Assembly: GCA_902541825.1 (NCBI GenBank)
Contig: CACBRY010000002.1
Location: 1-62,060 of the forward strand
Direction of reading: 5' to 3'
Origin: an uncultured Pelagibacteraceae bacterium
GTDB taxonomy: Bacteria > Pseudomonadota > Alphaproteobacteria > Pelagibacterales > Pelagibacteraceae
Length of the DNA: 62,060 nucleotides
Below the pieces are notes generated by a model. The model worked only from the letters and a program-made list of their open reading frames with translations, searched no databases and was not told where the DNA came from. This document shows positions 31,673-40,720 of this stretch, one piece after another. Both the position numbers and the translations under genes were made by a program. Position 1 is the stretch's first letter. Every line of letters begins with the position of its first letter.

Positions 31673-33188
31673 ATTTATTACACCCACAATTTTATTATTA
31701 ATTTTTTTAACTGGATGTACTACAGATGGTAAATTTAAAAAGGGTGGATTTAAACATAACACACCACTAATAAAAGAAGATATAAGAATAACAGGAAAAG
31801 AAACTGTTGATAAAACAGTAGAACTAGGACCTCAACCTATCGAGGGTGATGTAATAAAACTTGGAAAGAGAAAACAAATATCTTCTCAACAAAAAACAAA
31901 TTACCTATTAATTCCTGAAAGTTATAAATCCTTAAAACAAAACGTATCATTTAAGTTTCAAAACTTAGATTACAAAGAGGCCATGAATCTTATGGCTCAG
32001 GCAGGGAATATTAACATTTTAGTTGGTGAGGAAGTTGCAGGGTCAATAAACGCACAATTAGTCGATGTTCCATGGGACAAAGCTTTTAATGCAATATTAG
32101 ATTTAAAAAATTTTGCTGCTGACTTTGATGTTTCAAGTAATTTAATTAGAGTTCATTCCCCAGCTAATTTGACAGCACAGGAAAGTACTAAATCAGCTCG
32201 AGCTTCAGCAGTTAAGAAAAAAGTAGAACTAGAGGACTCGGTTGAACCAATAATTTCAGAGATATTTAGACTTTATTATATAACTCCAGCGGAAGCAAAA
32301 AAAACTTTAACAGAACTTTTCGCATCAATTGATGATAATTTTTCACCAATCAAAATTACCGAAGAAAAAACAACAAGATCTGTTATTGTAAGAGGAAAAG
32401 AAACTGATTTAGATATTGTTGATAAAATTATTAAAGAAATAGATGTAAGAACTAAACAAGTTTTAATAGAGGCATTTATTGTTGAGGCCAATTCTGATTT
32501 TGAAAGAGCATTAGGCACAAGACTTGGCGGATACTATAATAGACAAGGAAGAATTATCGGAGGTGTACAAAATGCAAGTACTGGTGATGGACCAGCTAAT
32601 GCAGGTACAGCAGTTCTTGGTGCAGCTACTGATAGTCTCACAGATTTTTCTGCTGCAGGAGCTACTAGTGGTATTGGTATTTTAAAAAAGACGGGTTCAG
32701 CAGTACTTAAAGCAGAGATTACTGCTCTAGAGACGCAAGGTTTAGGCAAAACAATTTCAAATCCAAAAGTATTCACTTTAGATAATCAAGTTGCAACAAT
32801 TACTCAAGGTGAGGAAATACCTTATGCATCTAGCGGTGATGGGGGAACTGATACACAATTTAAAGAGGCAGCTTTAAAAATGACAGTTACGCCAAGTATA
32901 ATTGGAGATGGAAATGTACTCTTAACTATACAGGTTAATAATGACACTCCAAACAGATCAAATGCAGGTGATCCCGCTATTAACAAAATGGAAATAAGCA
33001 CCAAATTACTGGTAGCTGACGGTGATATTGTCGTAATCGGTGGTATCAAAAAAAATTCAACAACTAATAGTAAACAACAATTACCAGGCGTTGGTGATAC
33101 CCCGGTTTTAGGAAATTTGTTTAAAGGAAAATCAAAAACTGATAATTTAGACGAGTTATTAGTATTTATAGCACCGAGAGTTTTATAA
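31662..33188 (+). CDS. pilQ: type IV pilus secretin PilQ
   Basis: 508 aa; lipoprotein-like LTGCTT; QVLIEAFIVEANSDFERALGTRLGG; VATITQGEEIPY; secretin C-terminus LPGVGDTPVLGNLFKGKSK. Confidence 0.93.
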   Translation: MNFKFITPTILLLIFLTGCTTDGKFKKGGFKHNTPLIKEDIRITGKETVDKTVELGPQPIEGDVIKLGKRKQISSQQKTNYLLIPESYKSLKQNVSFKFQNLDYKEAMNLMAQAGNINILVGEEVAGSINAQLVDVPWDKAFNAILDLKNFAADFDVSSNLIRVHSPANLTAQESTKSARASAVKKKVELEDSVEPIISEIFRLYYITPAEAKKTLTELFASIDDNFSPIKITEEKTTRSVIVRGKETDLDIVDKIIKEIDVRTKQVLIEAFIVEANSDFERALGTRLGGYYNRQGRIIGGVQNASTGDGPANAGTAVLGAATDSLTDFSAAGATSGIGILKKTGSAVLKAEITALETQGLGKTISNPKVFTLDNQVATITQGEEIPYASSGDGGTDTQFKEAALKMTVTPSIIGDGNVLLTIQVNNDTPNRSNAGDPAINKMEISTKLLVADGDIVVIGGIKKNSTTNSKQQLPGVGDTPVLGNLFKGKSKTDNLDELLVFIAPRVL

Positions 33189-33189
33189 T

Positions 33190-34941
33190 ATGTTGAAGAT
33201 AAGTCGAGAAAGCGAAATAAATCTTATAAATGTACTTATAGATAACGATATTATCTCAGGCAAAGACTTAGTTAATATAAAAAAAATTAGCACCGAAGGT
33301 AATAAGTCTCAAATTGATGCCGTCTTTGAATTAAAACTTACTGATGAAAAGCAAATAGTAGATGTGTTAGTTAAAGAGCAAAGTTTAGACATTGTCGATT
33401 TGTCAAAACATGCAATTACAGATGAAATTAAATCTGTGCTTCCTTCAAATTATATCAATGTAAATTTTGTGGCGCCATTTAAAGTTGAGGGCAATACTCT
33501 GCACATTGCAATATCAGACAGTTCAAAACTTGGTTTGATGAGAAATTTAAAAGCTATCACTAAAAAAAATATTGAACTACATGCAGCAAAAGTTTCAGAA
33601 ATATCAAAGTTTATAGATAAGCTTTTAAGTGAGAGTGGTGATGTAACAACAGAAACTATACGAAAAGACAATAGAGAAAAAACTAAAACTTTTGACTCCG
33701 AACTAGGTGAAGCGGGGGAAGTTTTAGATAAAAAACCAGAAGAAGATATTGAAGCAATAGAAAATGAGTCAGAAGTTATAAAATTTAGTACAGCTGTTGT
33801 TGCAGAGGCAATTAAACTAGGTGTTAGTGATATTCACATTGAGCCTTATAGATTCTCATCAAGAGTAAGATATAGATTAGATGGTATGTTACAAGAACAG
33901 GATCAGTATCAAAAATTTTTACACGATAATTATGGTGCAGTTGTTACTCGATTTAAAATAATGGGTAAATTAGATATCGCAGAAAGAAGATTGCCACAAG
34001 ATGGAGCAATCAATTTTAAAATTGAAGGTAAAGTTGTAGATTTACGTCTATCTATTTTGCCTACTGCAAATAATGAGAGAATTGTAATGCGTATCTTAAA
34101 TAAAGATGCAGGAGATATAACTTTAGAACAATTAAATTTTGATGACTCCGACTTAAAAAATCTTAGAAAAGCAATTCATAGCACACAAGGTTTAGTTCTT
34201 GTAACCGGTCCAACAGGATCAGGAAAAACTACAACCTTATACAGTATTTTAAAAGAAGTAAGCAAACCACATTTAAATATTTTAACTGCAGAGGATCCAG
34301 TTGAATACGAGCTTGATGGTGTTGGACAAGTTCAAATTAAAGATGATATTGGATTAAATTTCGCAGCTGCCCTAAGATCATTTTTACGTCAAGATCCTGA
34401 GATTATTCTGGTTGGTGAGATGAGAGATAAAGAGACAGTTGATATTGGTTTAAAGGCTGCTCTAACGGGCCACCTTGTTTTTAGTACTCTTCACACTAAT
34501 GATGCACCTAGTACTATTACAAGATTACAAAATATGGGTACACCAGATTATTTAATAAGTGCAGCTTGTACTTTGGTATTAGCGCAAAGGTTAGCAAGAA
34601 AATCATGCAAAGACTGTAGGGTACCTGATGAAGATGTGACGCCAAAAGTTTTAACAGATCTTGGTTTCTCACCTGAGTTGGCATCAAGAGTAAAAGCACA
34701 AAAAGGTAAAGGATGTCCTAAATGTAAAGATACAGGATTTAAGGGAAGAATGGGTATCTATGAGATTTTAAATGTAACAAAACCAATCAAAGAAGCAATT
34801 TTAAAGAAAGCAACTACTCCAGAGTTAAAAGAAATCGCTACAAAAGAGGGTTTTCAAACTATGGCTGACATGGGTAGAAAAATGATTGCAGCTGGAGATT
34901 TAAACTTTAGAGAGTTTGAACGAGTGCTTTCAACTTCATAA
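33190..34941 (+). CDS. pilB: type IV pilus assembly ATPase PilB
   Basis: 583 aa; GPTGSGKTTTLYSIL, LTAEDPVEYELDGVGQVQ, CKDCR...CPKCKDTGFKGRMGIYE zinc motif. Confidence 0.95.
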   Translation: MLKISRESEINLINVLIDNDIISGKDLVNIKKISTEGNKSQIDAVFELKLTDEKQIVDVLVKEQSLDIVDLSKHAITDEIKSVLPSNYINVNFVAPFKVEGNTLHIAISDSSKLGLMRNLKAITKKNIELHAAKVSEISKFIDKLLSESGDVTTETIRKDNREKTKTFDSELGEAGEVLDKKPEEDIEAIENESEVIKFSTAVVAEAIKLGVSDIHIEPYRFSSRVRYRLDGMLQEQDQYQKFLHDNYGAVVTRFKIMGKLDIAERRLPQDGAINFKIEGKVVDLRLSILPTANNERIVMRILNKDAGDITLEQLNFDDSDLKNLRKAIHSTQGLVLVTGPTGSGKTTTLYSILKEVSKPHLNILTAEDPVEYELDGVGQVQIKDDIGLNFAAALRSFLRQDPEIILVGEMRDKETVDIGLKAALTGHLVFSTLHTNDAPSTITRLQNMGTPDYLISAACTLVLAQRLARKSCKDCRVPDEDVTPKVLTDLGFSPELASRVKAQKGKGCPKCKDTGFKGRMGIYEILNVTKPIKEAILKKATTPELKEIATKEGFQTMADMGRKMIAAGDLNFREFERVLSTS

Positions 34942-34948
34942 TTAGCAA

Positions 34949-36184
34949 ATGGAATCATACACATATAAAGGAATTTCAGCTGGTAAGTACATAGAGGGCG
35001 AAATTGAGGCTTTAAATCAAGACGAGGCTTCTCACAAACTAAAAGAACAAAAAATAATTATAACTAATTTAACAAGAGGTAAGAAAAAAAAAGACGGCAC
35101 AAAAGATAAGCCTAAAGGCAAAGGCTTTAGCTTATTTAAAAAGAAGGTAAAAAACGAGGACTTGGTTGTTTTTTCAAAGCAATTTGCAACCATGGTAAAG
35201 GCTGGACTTCCAATTTTGAATGTACTTGAAATGCTAAGAGATCAAGTAGAAAACCCAGCGATGAGGGATGTGGTAGAAGATATTAGAAAAAGCCTAGAGG
35301 GAGGTGTTTCGTTATCAAAATCATTCGAAAAATATCCTGATCTATTCGATAACGTATATGTAAATTTAGTTAAAGCTGGTGAGGCCAGCGGTAAACTAGA
35401 TGTTTTTCTTTTAAAAATCGTCGATGCATTAGAGAAAAGAGAAAAAATAAAGAAGAAGATTAAAAGTGCCTTAATGTATCCAAGCATAATGTTTACAGTT
35501 GCTATAGTAGTTAGTGCATTTATGTTGATCAAAGTGGTACCTGTATTTGCAAAAATGTATGACGGAATGGGTATTGCTTTACCCACACCTACAGCAGTTA
35601 TTCTAGGTATGAGTGATTTTTTAAGGGGAACAGGCGGGCTAGTAATGCTTATCTCTATTATTTCTTTCGTAGTGGCTTTTAAATACTTAACAACTAAAAA
35701 TGCAGCAATACGATACAAATGGCATAGACAAGTTTTACGACTGCCAGTGTTTGGTGATTTAATTTTAAAATCTTTGATTGCAAGAATTTCTTTAATACTA
35801 GGGAATTTAAGTGCAGCAGGTGTCAACTTATTAGAAAGCTTAGATATCGCAAAGTCAGTCAGTAACAACGTAGTTGTGACAGAGGCAATTGACAATGTTA
35901 AGAAAGGAGTTTTTTCTGGAGAAACTTTAACTAAACTTTTTTTAAAAGAACCTTTGTTCCCACCTACTTTCAGTCAATTAATATCGGTTGGTGAACAAAC
36001 TGGTCAACTTGATGAAATGTTTAATTCTGTTGCTATGTATTATGAAGAAGAATTCGATGGGGCAGTAGATAACATGTCTAGTTTAATTGAACCTATAATG
36101 ATTGTATTTATGGGTTTAATGATCGGCGGTTTAATGATCGCAATGTACTCACCAATATTCAATGTTGGTGCATTAATAAATTAA
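34949..36184 (+). CDS. pilC: type IV pilus inner-membrane platform protein PilC
   Basis: 411 aa GspF-fold; VVFSKQFATMVKAGLPIL, ISVGEQTGQLDEMF, PIMIVFMGLMIGGLMIAMYSPIF. Confidence 0.95.
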   Translation: MESYTYKGISAGKYIEGEIEALNQDEASHKLKEQKIIITNLTRGKKKKDGTKDKPKGKGFSLFKKKVKNEDLVVFSKQFATMVKAGLPILNVLEMLRDQVENPAMRDVVEDIRKSLEGGVSLSKSFEKYPDLFDNVYVNLVKAGEASGKLDVFLLKIVDALEKREKIKKKIKSALMYPSIMFTVAIVVSAFMLIKVVPVFAKMYDGMGIALPTPTAVILGMSDFLRGTGGLVMLISIISFVVAFKYLTTKNAAIRYKWHRQVLRLPVFGDLILKSLIARISLILGNLSAAGVNLLESLDIAKSVSNNVVVTEAIDNVKKGVFSGETLTKLFLKEPLFPPTFSQLISVGEQTGQLDEMFNSVAMYYEEEFDGAVDNMSSLIEPIMIVFMGLMIGGLMIAMYSPIFNVGALIN

Positions 36185-36597
36185 TTTATTTTTTTTGTTA
36201 ATACTAAGTGGTTAACCCAACCCTTTTTATCTTTTTTAAATACAGCTGCATCCATAATTTGCTTAATAAAAAAAGTTCCTAAGCCCCCCGGTTTAATATC
36301 ATCTAGTTTTCTATGTTGTACATTTCCAGGAACAACAGCTTTACCTTTATCAAAAAAACCTATTTCTAATTCTGAGTCTTTCATTGAAATTTTAATTTGC
36401 ATTCTGTCAGTTGTGTTATCCACACCTTTATAGCCATGCTTAACTATATTTTGTGCCGCCTCTGCAATTGCTAAAACTAATTCGTCTTTTAACTCTTGTT
36501 CAAGTTTTAATTTTTCAAATACTTCTCGAGAAAAAACTCTCACTTCTTTTAAACTTGCGGTGCTGACTAAAAAATCTTTAGACTCTTCTATATTCAT
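36181..36597 (-). CDS. RsbW/SpoIIAB-like anti-sigma-type serine kinase (HATPase)
   Basis: N-box AIAEAAQNIVKHGY; DKGKAVVP; GGLGTFFIKQIMD. Confidence 0.88.
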   Translation of the reverse strand: MNIEESKDFLVSTASLKEVRVFSREVFEKLKLEQELKDELVLAIAEAAQNIVKHGYKGVDNTTDRMQIKISMKDSELEIGFFDKGKAVVPGNVQHRKLDDIKPGGLGTFFIKQIMDAAVFKKDKKGWVNHLVLTKKIN

Positions 36598-36896
36598 TAT
36601 TCAAGGTTAAGAATCTGTTCAAGTTTTGCCATCATAATTACTTTTAAAACAGATTTACTTACTTCTTTGACTATTACTTTAGTATTATTTTCTAGAGCCT
36701 TTTGATGGCTTTCAATTAGAACAGAAATTCCTGAAGAGTCCATGTAAGAAACATCTTTCAAATTAAGGTGAACTTCTTTGCCTGACTCCACTAAAGGTAA
36801 AATTACCTCTTTGGCCTTTTCAGTAACGTCCATATCAATTTCACCATTTAGAAAGACTGTGCTGACATTACCTTCTTCTGTTACTTTATATGTCAT
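36597..36896 (-). CDS. STAS-domain anti-anti-sigma factor-like protein
   Basis: 99 aa; VSYMDSSGISVLIESHQKA STAS phospho-Ser loop. Confidence 0.92.
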   Translation of the reverse strand: MTYKVTEEGNVSTVFLNGEIDMDVTEKAKEVILPLVESGKEVHLNLKDVSYMDSSGISVLIESHQKALENNTKVIVKEVSKSVLKVIMMAKLEQILNLE

Positions 36897-37067
36897 AAAC
36901 TTTAAATTTTTTTACTGATAACATAAATTAAACTCAAAATGTATAATTTTTGCTCAATCTGGGTGAAATCTATTGTTTTTATTAGATTATTTGATGCTTA
37001 TAAAGTATTTACATATCAAACAAATTATTATTAATTATCGGTTAATAATTAAAAAGAGGAATAAAAA

Positions 37068-37565
37068 ATGAAAAATAATAAAGGTTTTACGCTTATCGAA
37101 TTGTTAGTTGTTGTAGCAATTATTGGAACTTTAGCTGCTGTTGGGGTTGTAGCTTATAACGGTTACACTGAAGCTGCTAGAAAAAATTCATCAAAGGCTA
37201 TTCATGCAAATGTAGTGAAATATATTTCATCTGAACTTGCTAAGTGTGGCTTAGGTAATGTAGATGAGTTATTTGGGGTAGATCAATCTGGTGAAAGTCC
37301 AACCGTAAGTTGTGACACACAACCAGGAGACATAATTACTCACCTCACAGGTACTGACACACCATTCCAAGATAAAAACCCACATTCATCTTCTGGAGAA
37401 GATGCTGTAGCTGAAGCTTCTGCAGCAGATGCTACACTTACTAAAGGCTTTACAACGTTATTTGGCACTGATGATTCGGGAGAAGGTGCTACTGGAGGGA
37501 CAATACTTGTAAGAACTAATTATGGTGGTACTGAGCCTTTGGAAAATACGATAGATAAAGACTAA
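37068..37565 (+). CDS. pilA: type IV major pilin-like protein 1
   Basis: NNKGFTLIELLVVVAIIGTLAAVGVVAYNGYTEAARKN; RBS AAGAGGA. Confidence 0.9.
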   Translation: MKNNKGFTLIELLVVVAIIGTLAAVGVVAYNGYTEAARKNSSKAIHANVVKYISSELAKCGLGNVDELFGVDQSGESPTVSCDTQPGDIITHLTGTDTPFQDKNPHSSSGEDAVAEASAADATLTKGFTTLFGTDDSGEGATGGTILVRTNYGGTEPLENTIDKD

Positions 37566-38003
37566 GTGAAAGTTAAAACTTTAAAAGGTTTTACACTTAT
37601 AGAACTATTAGTTGTTGTAGCCATTATAGGAATTTTAGGTGCAGTCGGCACTGTTGCTTATAATGGCTATACTAAAGGCGCAAGAATTACAGCTGCCAAA
37701 AATACTTTAATGCAAATATCTTTGGCTCAATCAGAATTTTTTTCTAATTCTGGTTTTTACTGGACAAGTGGTGAAGATTGTTCGAGCAGTTATTCAAAAG
37801 AAGCAGGCAAGGCTGTTAATCAAGAAGTTGGAACGAACCTTTTTTCAAAGGCAAATTATATTGACAGTAAGATTGAATTTTATTTCTGCATTGAAGAACC
37901 AGATGAGGGGGCTTCAGGTTTTATAGCAACTGCTGTATATAGAGATGGTTCTTGTACACTCACAATTGGTGACTCAAACGTTGTTGATGACAGTTCTTGC
38001 TAG
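37566..38003 (+). CDS. type IV major pilin-like protein 2 (paralog)
   Basis: KGFTLIELLVVVAIIGILGAVGTVAYNGYTKGAR; GTG start directly after the TAA of pilin 1. Confidence 0.9.
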   Translation: MKVKTLKGFTLIELLVVVAIIGILGAVGTVAYNGYTKGARITAAKNTLMQISLAQSEFFSNSGFYWTSGEDCSSSYSKEAGKAVNQEVGTNLFSKANYIDSKIEFYFCIEEPDEGASGFIATAVYRDGSCTLTIGDSNVVDDSSC

Positions 38004-38057
38004 TTTTTCCTTATTATCTTAATAGTTGAAAAAAAATAATATACCAAATATCCTCCA

Positions 38058-39371
38058 GTGTTTATGTTTTTAAAGTTAAACAGATTTAAGCTAGTTTTAA
38101 TATCAACCTTTTTGTTGATCACGACTTCCGTATTTTCTTCTGAAAAAAATATTACCTATATGCAAATTTTACAAAAACCAAATGATTTGGATTTGAATTT
38201 AAAATATGCACAGCAACAAGGTAAAGTGGGAAACTTCAAACAAACCATCTCAACTCTTGAACGATTAACGATGATTTATCCAGAAAATATTGAAATCAAG
38301 TTATACCTATTATCGGTTTTAGTCCAAGTAGATTCACCCGAGAAAGCCAACACAATTATTGAGGAGATGAAACTAAGAACAGATCTTAGCCCAGAGGATT
38401 TAGAAACTTTAAAAGAAATTGAAGAGGAAATGTCAGATAGAGAACCTAGTTTATGGAATATTACAACAGATATTGGTTTTGGTTTAAACTTTACTGATAA
38501 TATTAATAGTGTTTCAAAGTCTAGATTTAAAATGGATTCTGATGCAAAAGCAGAATTTAATTCAGCAAAATTTGATAGAGTAGAAAGTGCATCTATGGGA
38601 ATAACTGCAACAAGACCTGTTGGTGAAGAGTCTTCTTTATTATTAAATTTAGCTCATACAACATCTAACCAATATAAAGAAGCGGATGATGATTTCCAGA
38701 GTTATGGATTTACTTTAGGCTTTGATACTACTTTAGGAAATCAAAGTTTAAGTCCTTATTTAATAGCTAATAAATCTGATGCTCAACATGATGCTGATAG
38801 TTTTTCTTTTATGTATGGTATTGGAGGATTTTTTTCAGTTGGGGAGAGAAATTCTTTTAGTTACGGATATTCATACTCAGACTCAAAAGCTAATCGTAAT
38901 TCGGAGGACGACACTGCACATGAAACTAATTCAATATCACACAATTATACTTTAGGTTATGATTTGATCATTACTCAAATTATTTCTTCTTCTTTAAGTT
39001 TGGGTTATACAGATAATGACTCTGTTGTTGATGCAGGAAATGATGCAGAGACTTATGATATTGGCCTTGTATTAAATTTTGCATTTCCTTGGGCATATAT
39101 ATCTGTTGGTAATTCTCATAGTTTTAATGATTATAAAAAAGTGGATACTTCTGTAACTTCAAGTAGAATTAGATCAGATTATTCTATGACTTCTGACATT
39201 ATGATTACAAAAGCATTAGGAGATTTTTTCCCTGCATTAGATCCAAACAGAACTCTTTTTATGAACTTATCTTATGAAAAATTAATATCTGAGGCGAATA
39301 TATTGAACTATGACTATATTGCAGATTCTTTTGCAGTTAGTTTTACTAAATCTTTAAATATTAATAAGTAG
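38058..39371 (+). CDS. exported protein with TPR-like N-terminus and C-terminal beta-barrel-like region (Slam/DUF560-like architecture)
   Basis: signal peptide; helical-repeat segment NPDLNLKYAQQQGKVGNFKQTISTLERL; alternating aromatic strands to the C-terminus. Confidence 0.65.
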   Translation: MFMFLKLNRFKLVLISTFLLITTSVFSSEKNITYMQILQKPNDLDLNLKYAQQQGKVGNFKQTISTLERLTMIYPENIEIKLYLLSVLVQVDSPEKANTIIEEMKLRTDLSPEDLETLKEIEEEMSDREPSLWNITTDIGFGLNFTDNINSVSKSRFKMDSDAKAEFNSAKFDRVESASMGITATRPVGEESSLLLNLAHTTSNQYKEADDDFQSYGFTLGFDTTLGNQSLSPYLIANKSDAQHDADSFSFMYGIGGFFSVGERNSFSYGYSYSDSKANRNSEDDTAHETNSISHNYTLGYDLIITQIISSSLSLGYTDNDSVVDAGNDAETYDIGLVLNFAFPWAYISVGNSHSFNDYKKVDTSVTSSRIRSDYSMTSDIMITKALGDFFPALDPNRTLFMNLSYEKLISEANILNYDYIADSFAVSFTKSLNINK

Positions 39372-39487
39372 ATTCTGCAACTTTTCTTTAAAAATCATTA
39401 AAAATGGTTATTTTAAGCCATTTTAAAAGACCCATTTTGAATATAAAATATTTTATTTTTTTAAGAAGTCTGTTACTTTTCAACCGT

Positions 39488-40663
39488 ATGAAGAAAATTT
39501 TAACAATAATTTTAGCTTTATTGTTTTTTGGAAGCTTAAGCGCTAAAGCGAACGAAGAGCTCACTATAGAAAAACAGTTAGTTGGAATTGTTGGAGCAAT
39601 ATCAGGTACGGTTAAAACTGAAACCAGAGAATTAAAAACTGGTGACAAAATTTATTTAAATGAGACTATTTTAGCGGGTGCAGGTTCTGGTACTCAAATT
39701 TTATTATTAGATCAATCAACATTTACTATTGGTGAAGACTCAGAAGTTGTAATGGATACATTTATTTATGATCCAGCTACAAATGATGGAAAAATAGTTG
39801 CAAGTGTAAAACAAGGAAGTTTAAAAGTAATATCAGGACTAATAAGTAAGAAAAATCCTGATAGCCTAACTGTAGAAGTTCCAGAGGGTACTCTAGGTTC
39901 TAGAGGAACTGAGTTCCAAACAATTGTTTCAAGAGGAAAGACTGATACTTTATTAATCGGTCCAGGAAAAAATAACACCCTAGGTATGAGACCTGGCTCA
40001 GTTCTTGTTGGAAACAATTTTGGATCCACTCTATTGGATAACCCTTACAGCATCACATCAATGACAAAAGGTAAAGCTCCTGGTCAGGCAAAAAAGATTA
40101 CTAAAAACCAGTTAAAGAAATTTAATAAGAAAATGAAGGCATTGCGAGTTGCAAAATATACCTCTGACGACCCAAAAGCTGAGAGAAAAAAGATTAAAAA
40201 AGAACTTAAAAAAGAATTAAAAGCTCTAGGATTTGAAAAAGAAGAAATTAAATCAATTATAAAAGAAAATATTAAAAAAGATAAAAAGAAAAAAGTAGCT
40301 ATCAAAACTGAAAGAGCCGAAAAAAAGAAAAAAGCTAAAGCAGAAAAGAAAAAAAATAAAAAGAAAAAAGCTGTTAAGAAAAAAGGGTCTAAAAAGAAAA
40401 AAGCAGTTAAGAAAAAAGGCTCTAAAAAGAAAAAGGCTGTAAAGAAAAAAGCTTCTAAGAAGAAAAAGGCAGTGAAAAAGAAAGCTACTAAAAAGAAAAA
40501 AGTAGTGAAGAAAAAAACTAAAAAGAAAAAAGTTGTTAAGAAAAAACCTAAGAAAAAGAAAAAAGTAGTTAAGAAAAAACCTAAGAAAAAGAAAAAAATT
40601 CAAAAGAAAAAAAGAACAGCTAAGAAAAAAGCTAAGAAAAAGAAAAGAAGAAAAAAGAAGTAA
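39488..40663 (+). CDS. FecR-domain exported protein with long lysine-rich C-terminal tail
   Basis: signal peptide MKKILTIILALLFFGSLSAKA; FecR-like VGAISGTVKTETRELKTGDKIYLNETILAGAGSGTQILLLDQSTFTIGEDSEVVMD; ORF track start 39404 is probably too long. Confidence 0.8.
   Translation: MKKILTIILALLFFGSLSAKANEELTIEKQLVGIVGAISGTVKTETRELKTGDKIYLNETILAGAGSGTQILLLDQSTFTIGEDSEVVMDTFIYDPATNDGKIVASVKQGSLKVISGLISKKNPDSLTVEVPEGTLGSRGTEFQTIVSRGKTDTLLIGPGKNNTLGMRPGSVLVGNNFGSTLLDNPYSITSMTKGKAPGQAKKITKNQLKKFNKKMKALRVAKYTSDDPKAERKKIKKELKKELKALGFEKEEIKSIIKENIKKDKKKKVAIKTERAEKKKKAKAEKKKNKKKKAVKKKGSKKKKAVKKKGSKKKKAVKKKASKKKKAVKKKATKKKKVVKKKTKKKKVVKKKPKKKKKVVKKKPKKKKKIQKKKRTAKKKAKKKKRRKKK
40360..40660 (+). repeat. 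degenerate AAG/AAA-rich coding tandem repeat (KKKxVKKKxSK-type)
   Basis: repeats of AAAAAGAAAAAAGCTGTTAAGAAAAAAGG-type units. Confidence 0.85.
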
Positions 40664-40720
40664 TCTTCAATAAATACTCAATACCATTTACTTTACTATA
40701 ATTAGAGTTAAATTCCTTTT

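Noticed and set aside
35242-35895. 217-aa antisense ORF within pilC
   Set aside because: pilC is strongly supported by motifs; the antisense frame shows no recognisable domain and looks like a codon shadow.
40253-40603. 116-aa Phe/Leu-rich antisense ORF
   Set aside because: Direct complement of the AAG/AAA lysine tail (CTT/TTT = Leu/Phe); compositional artefact.
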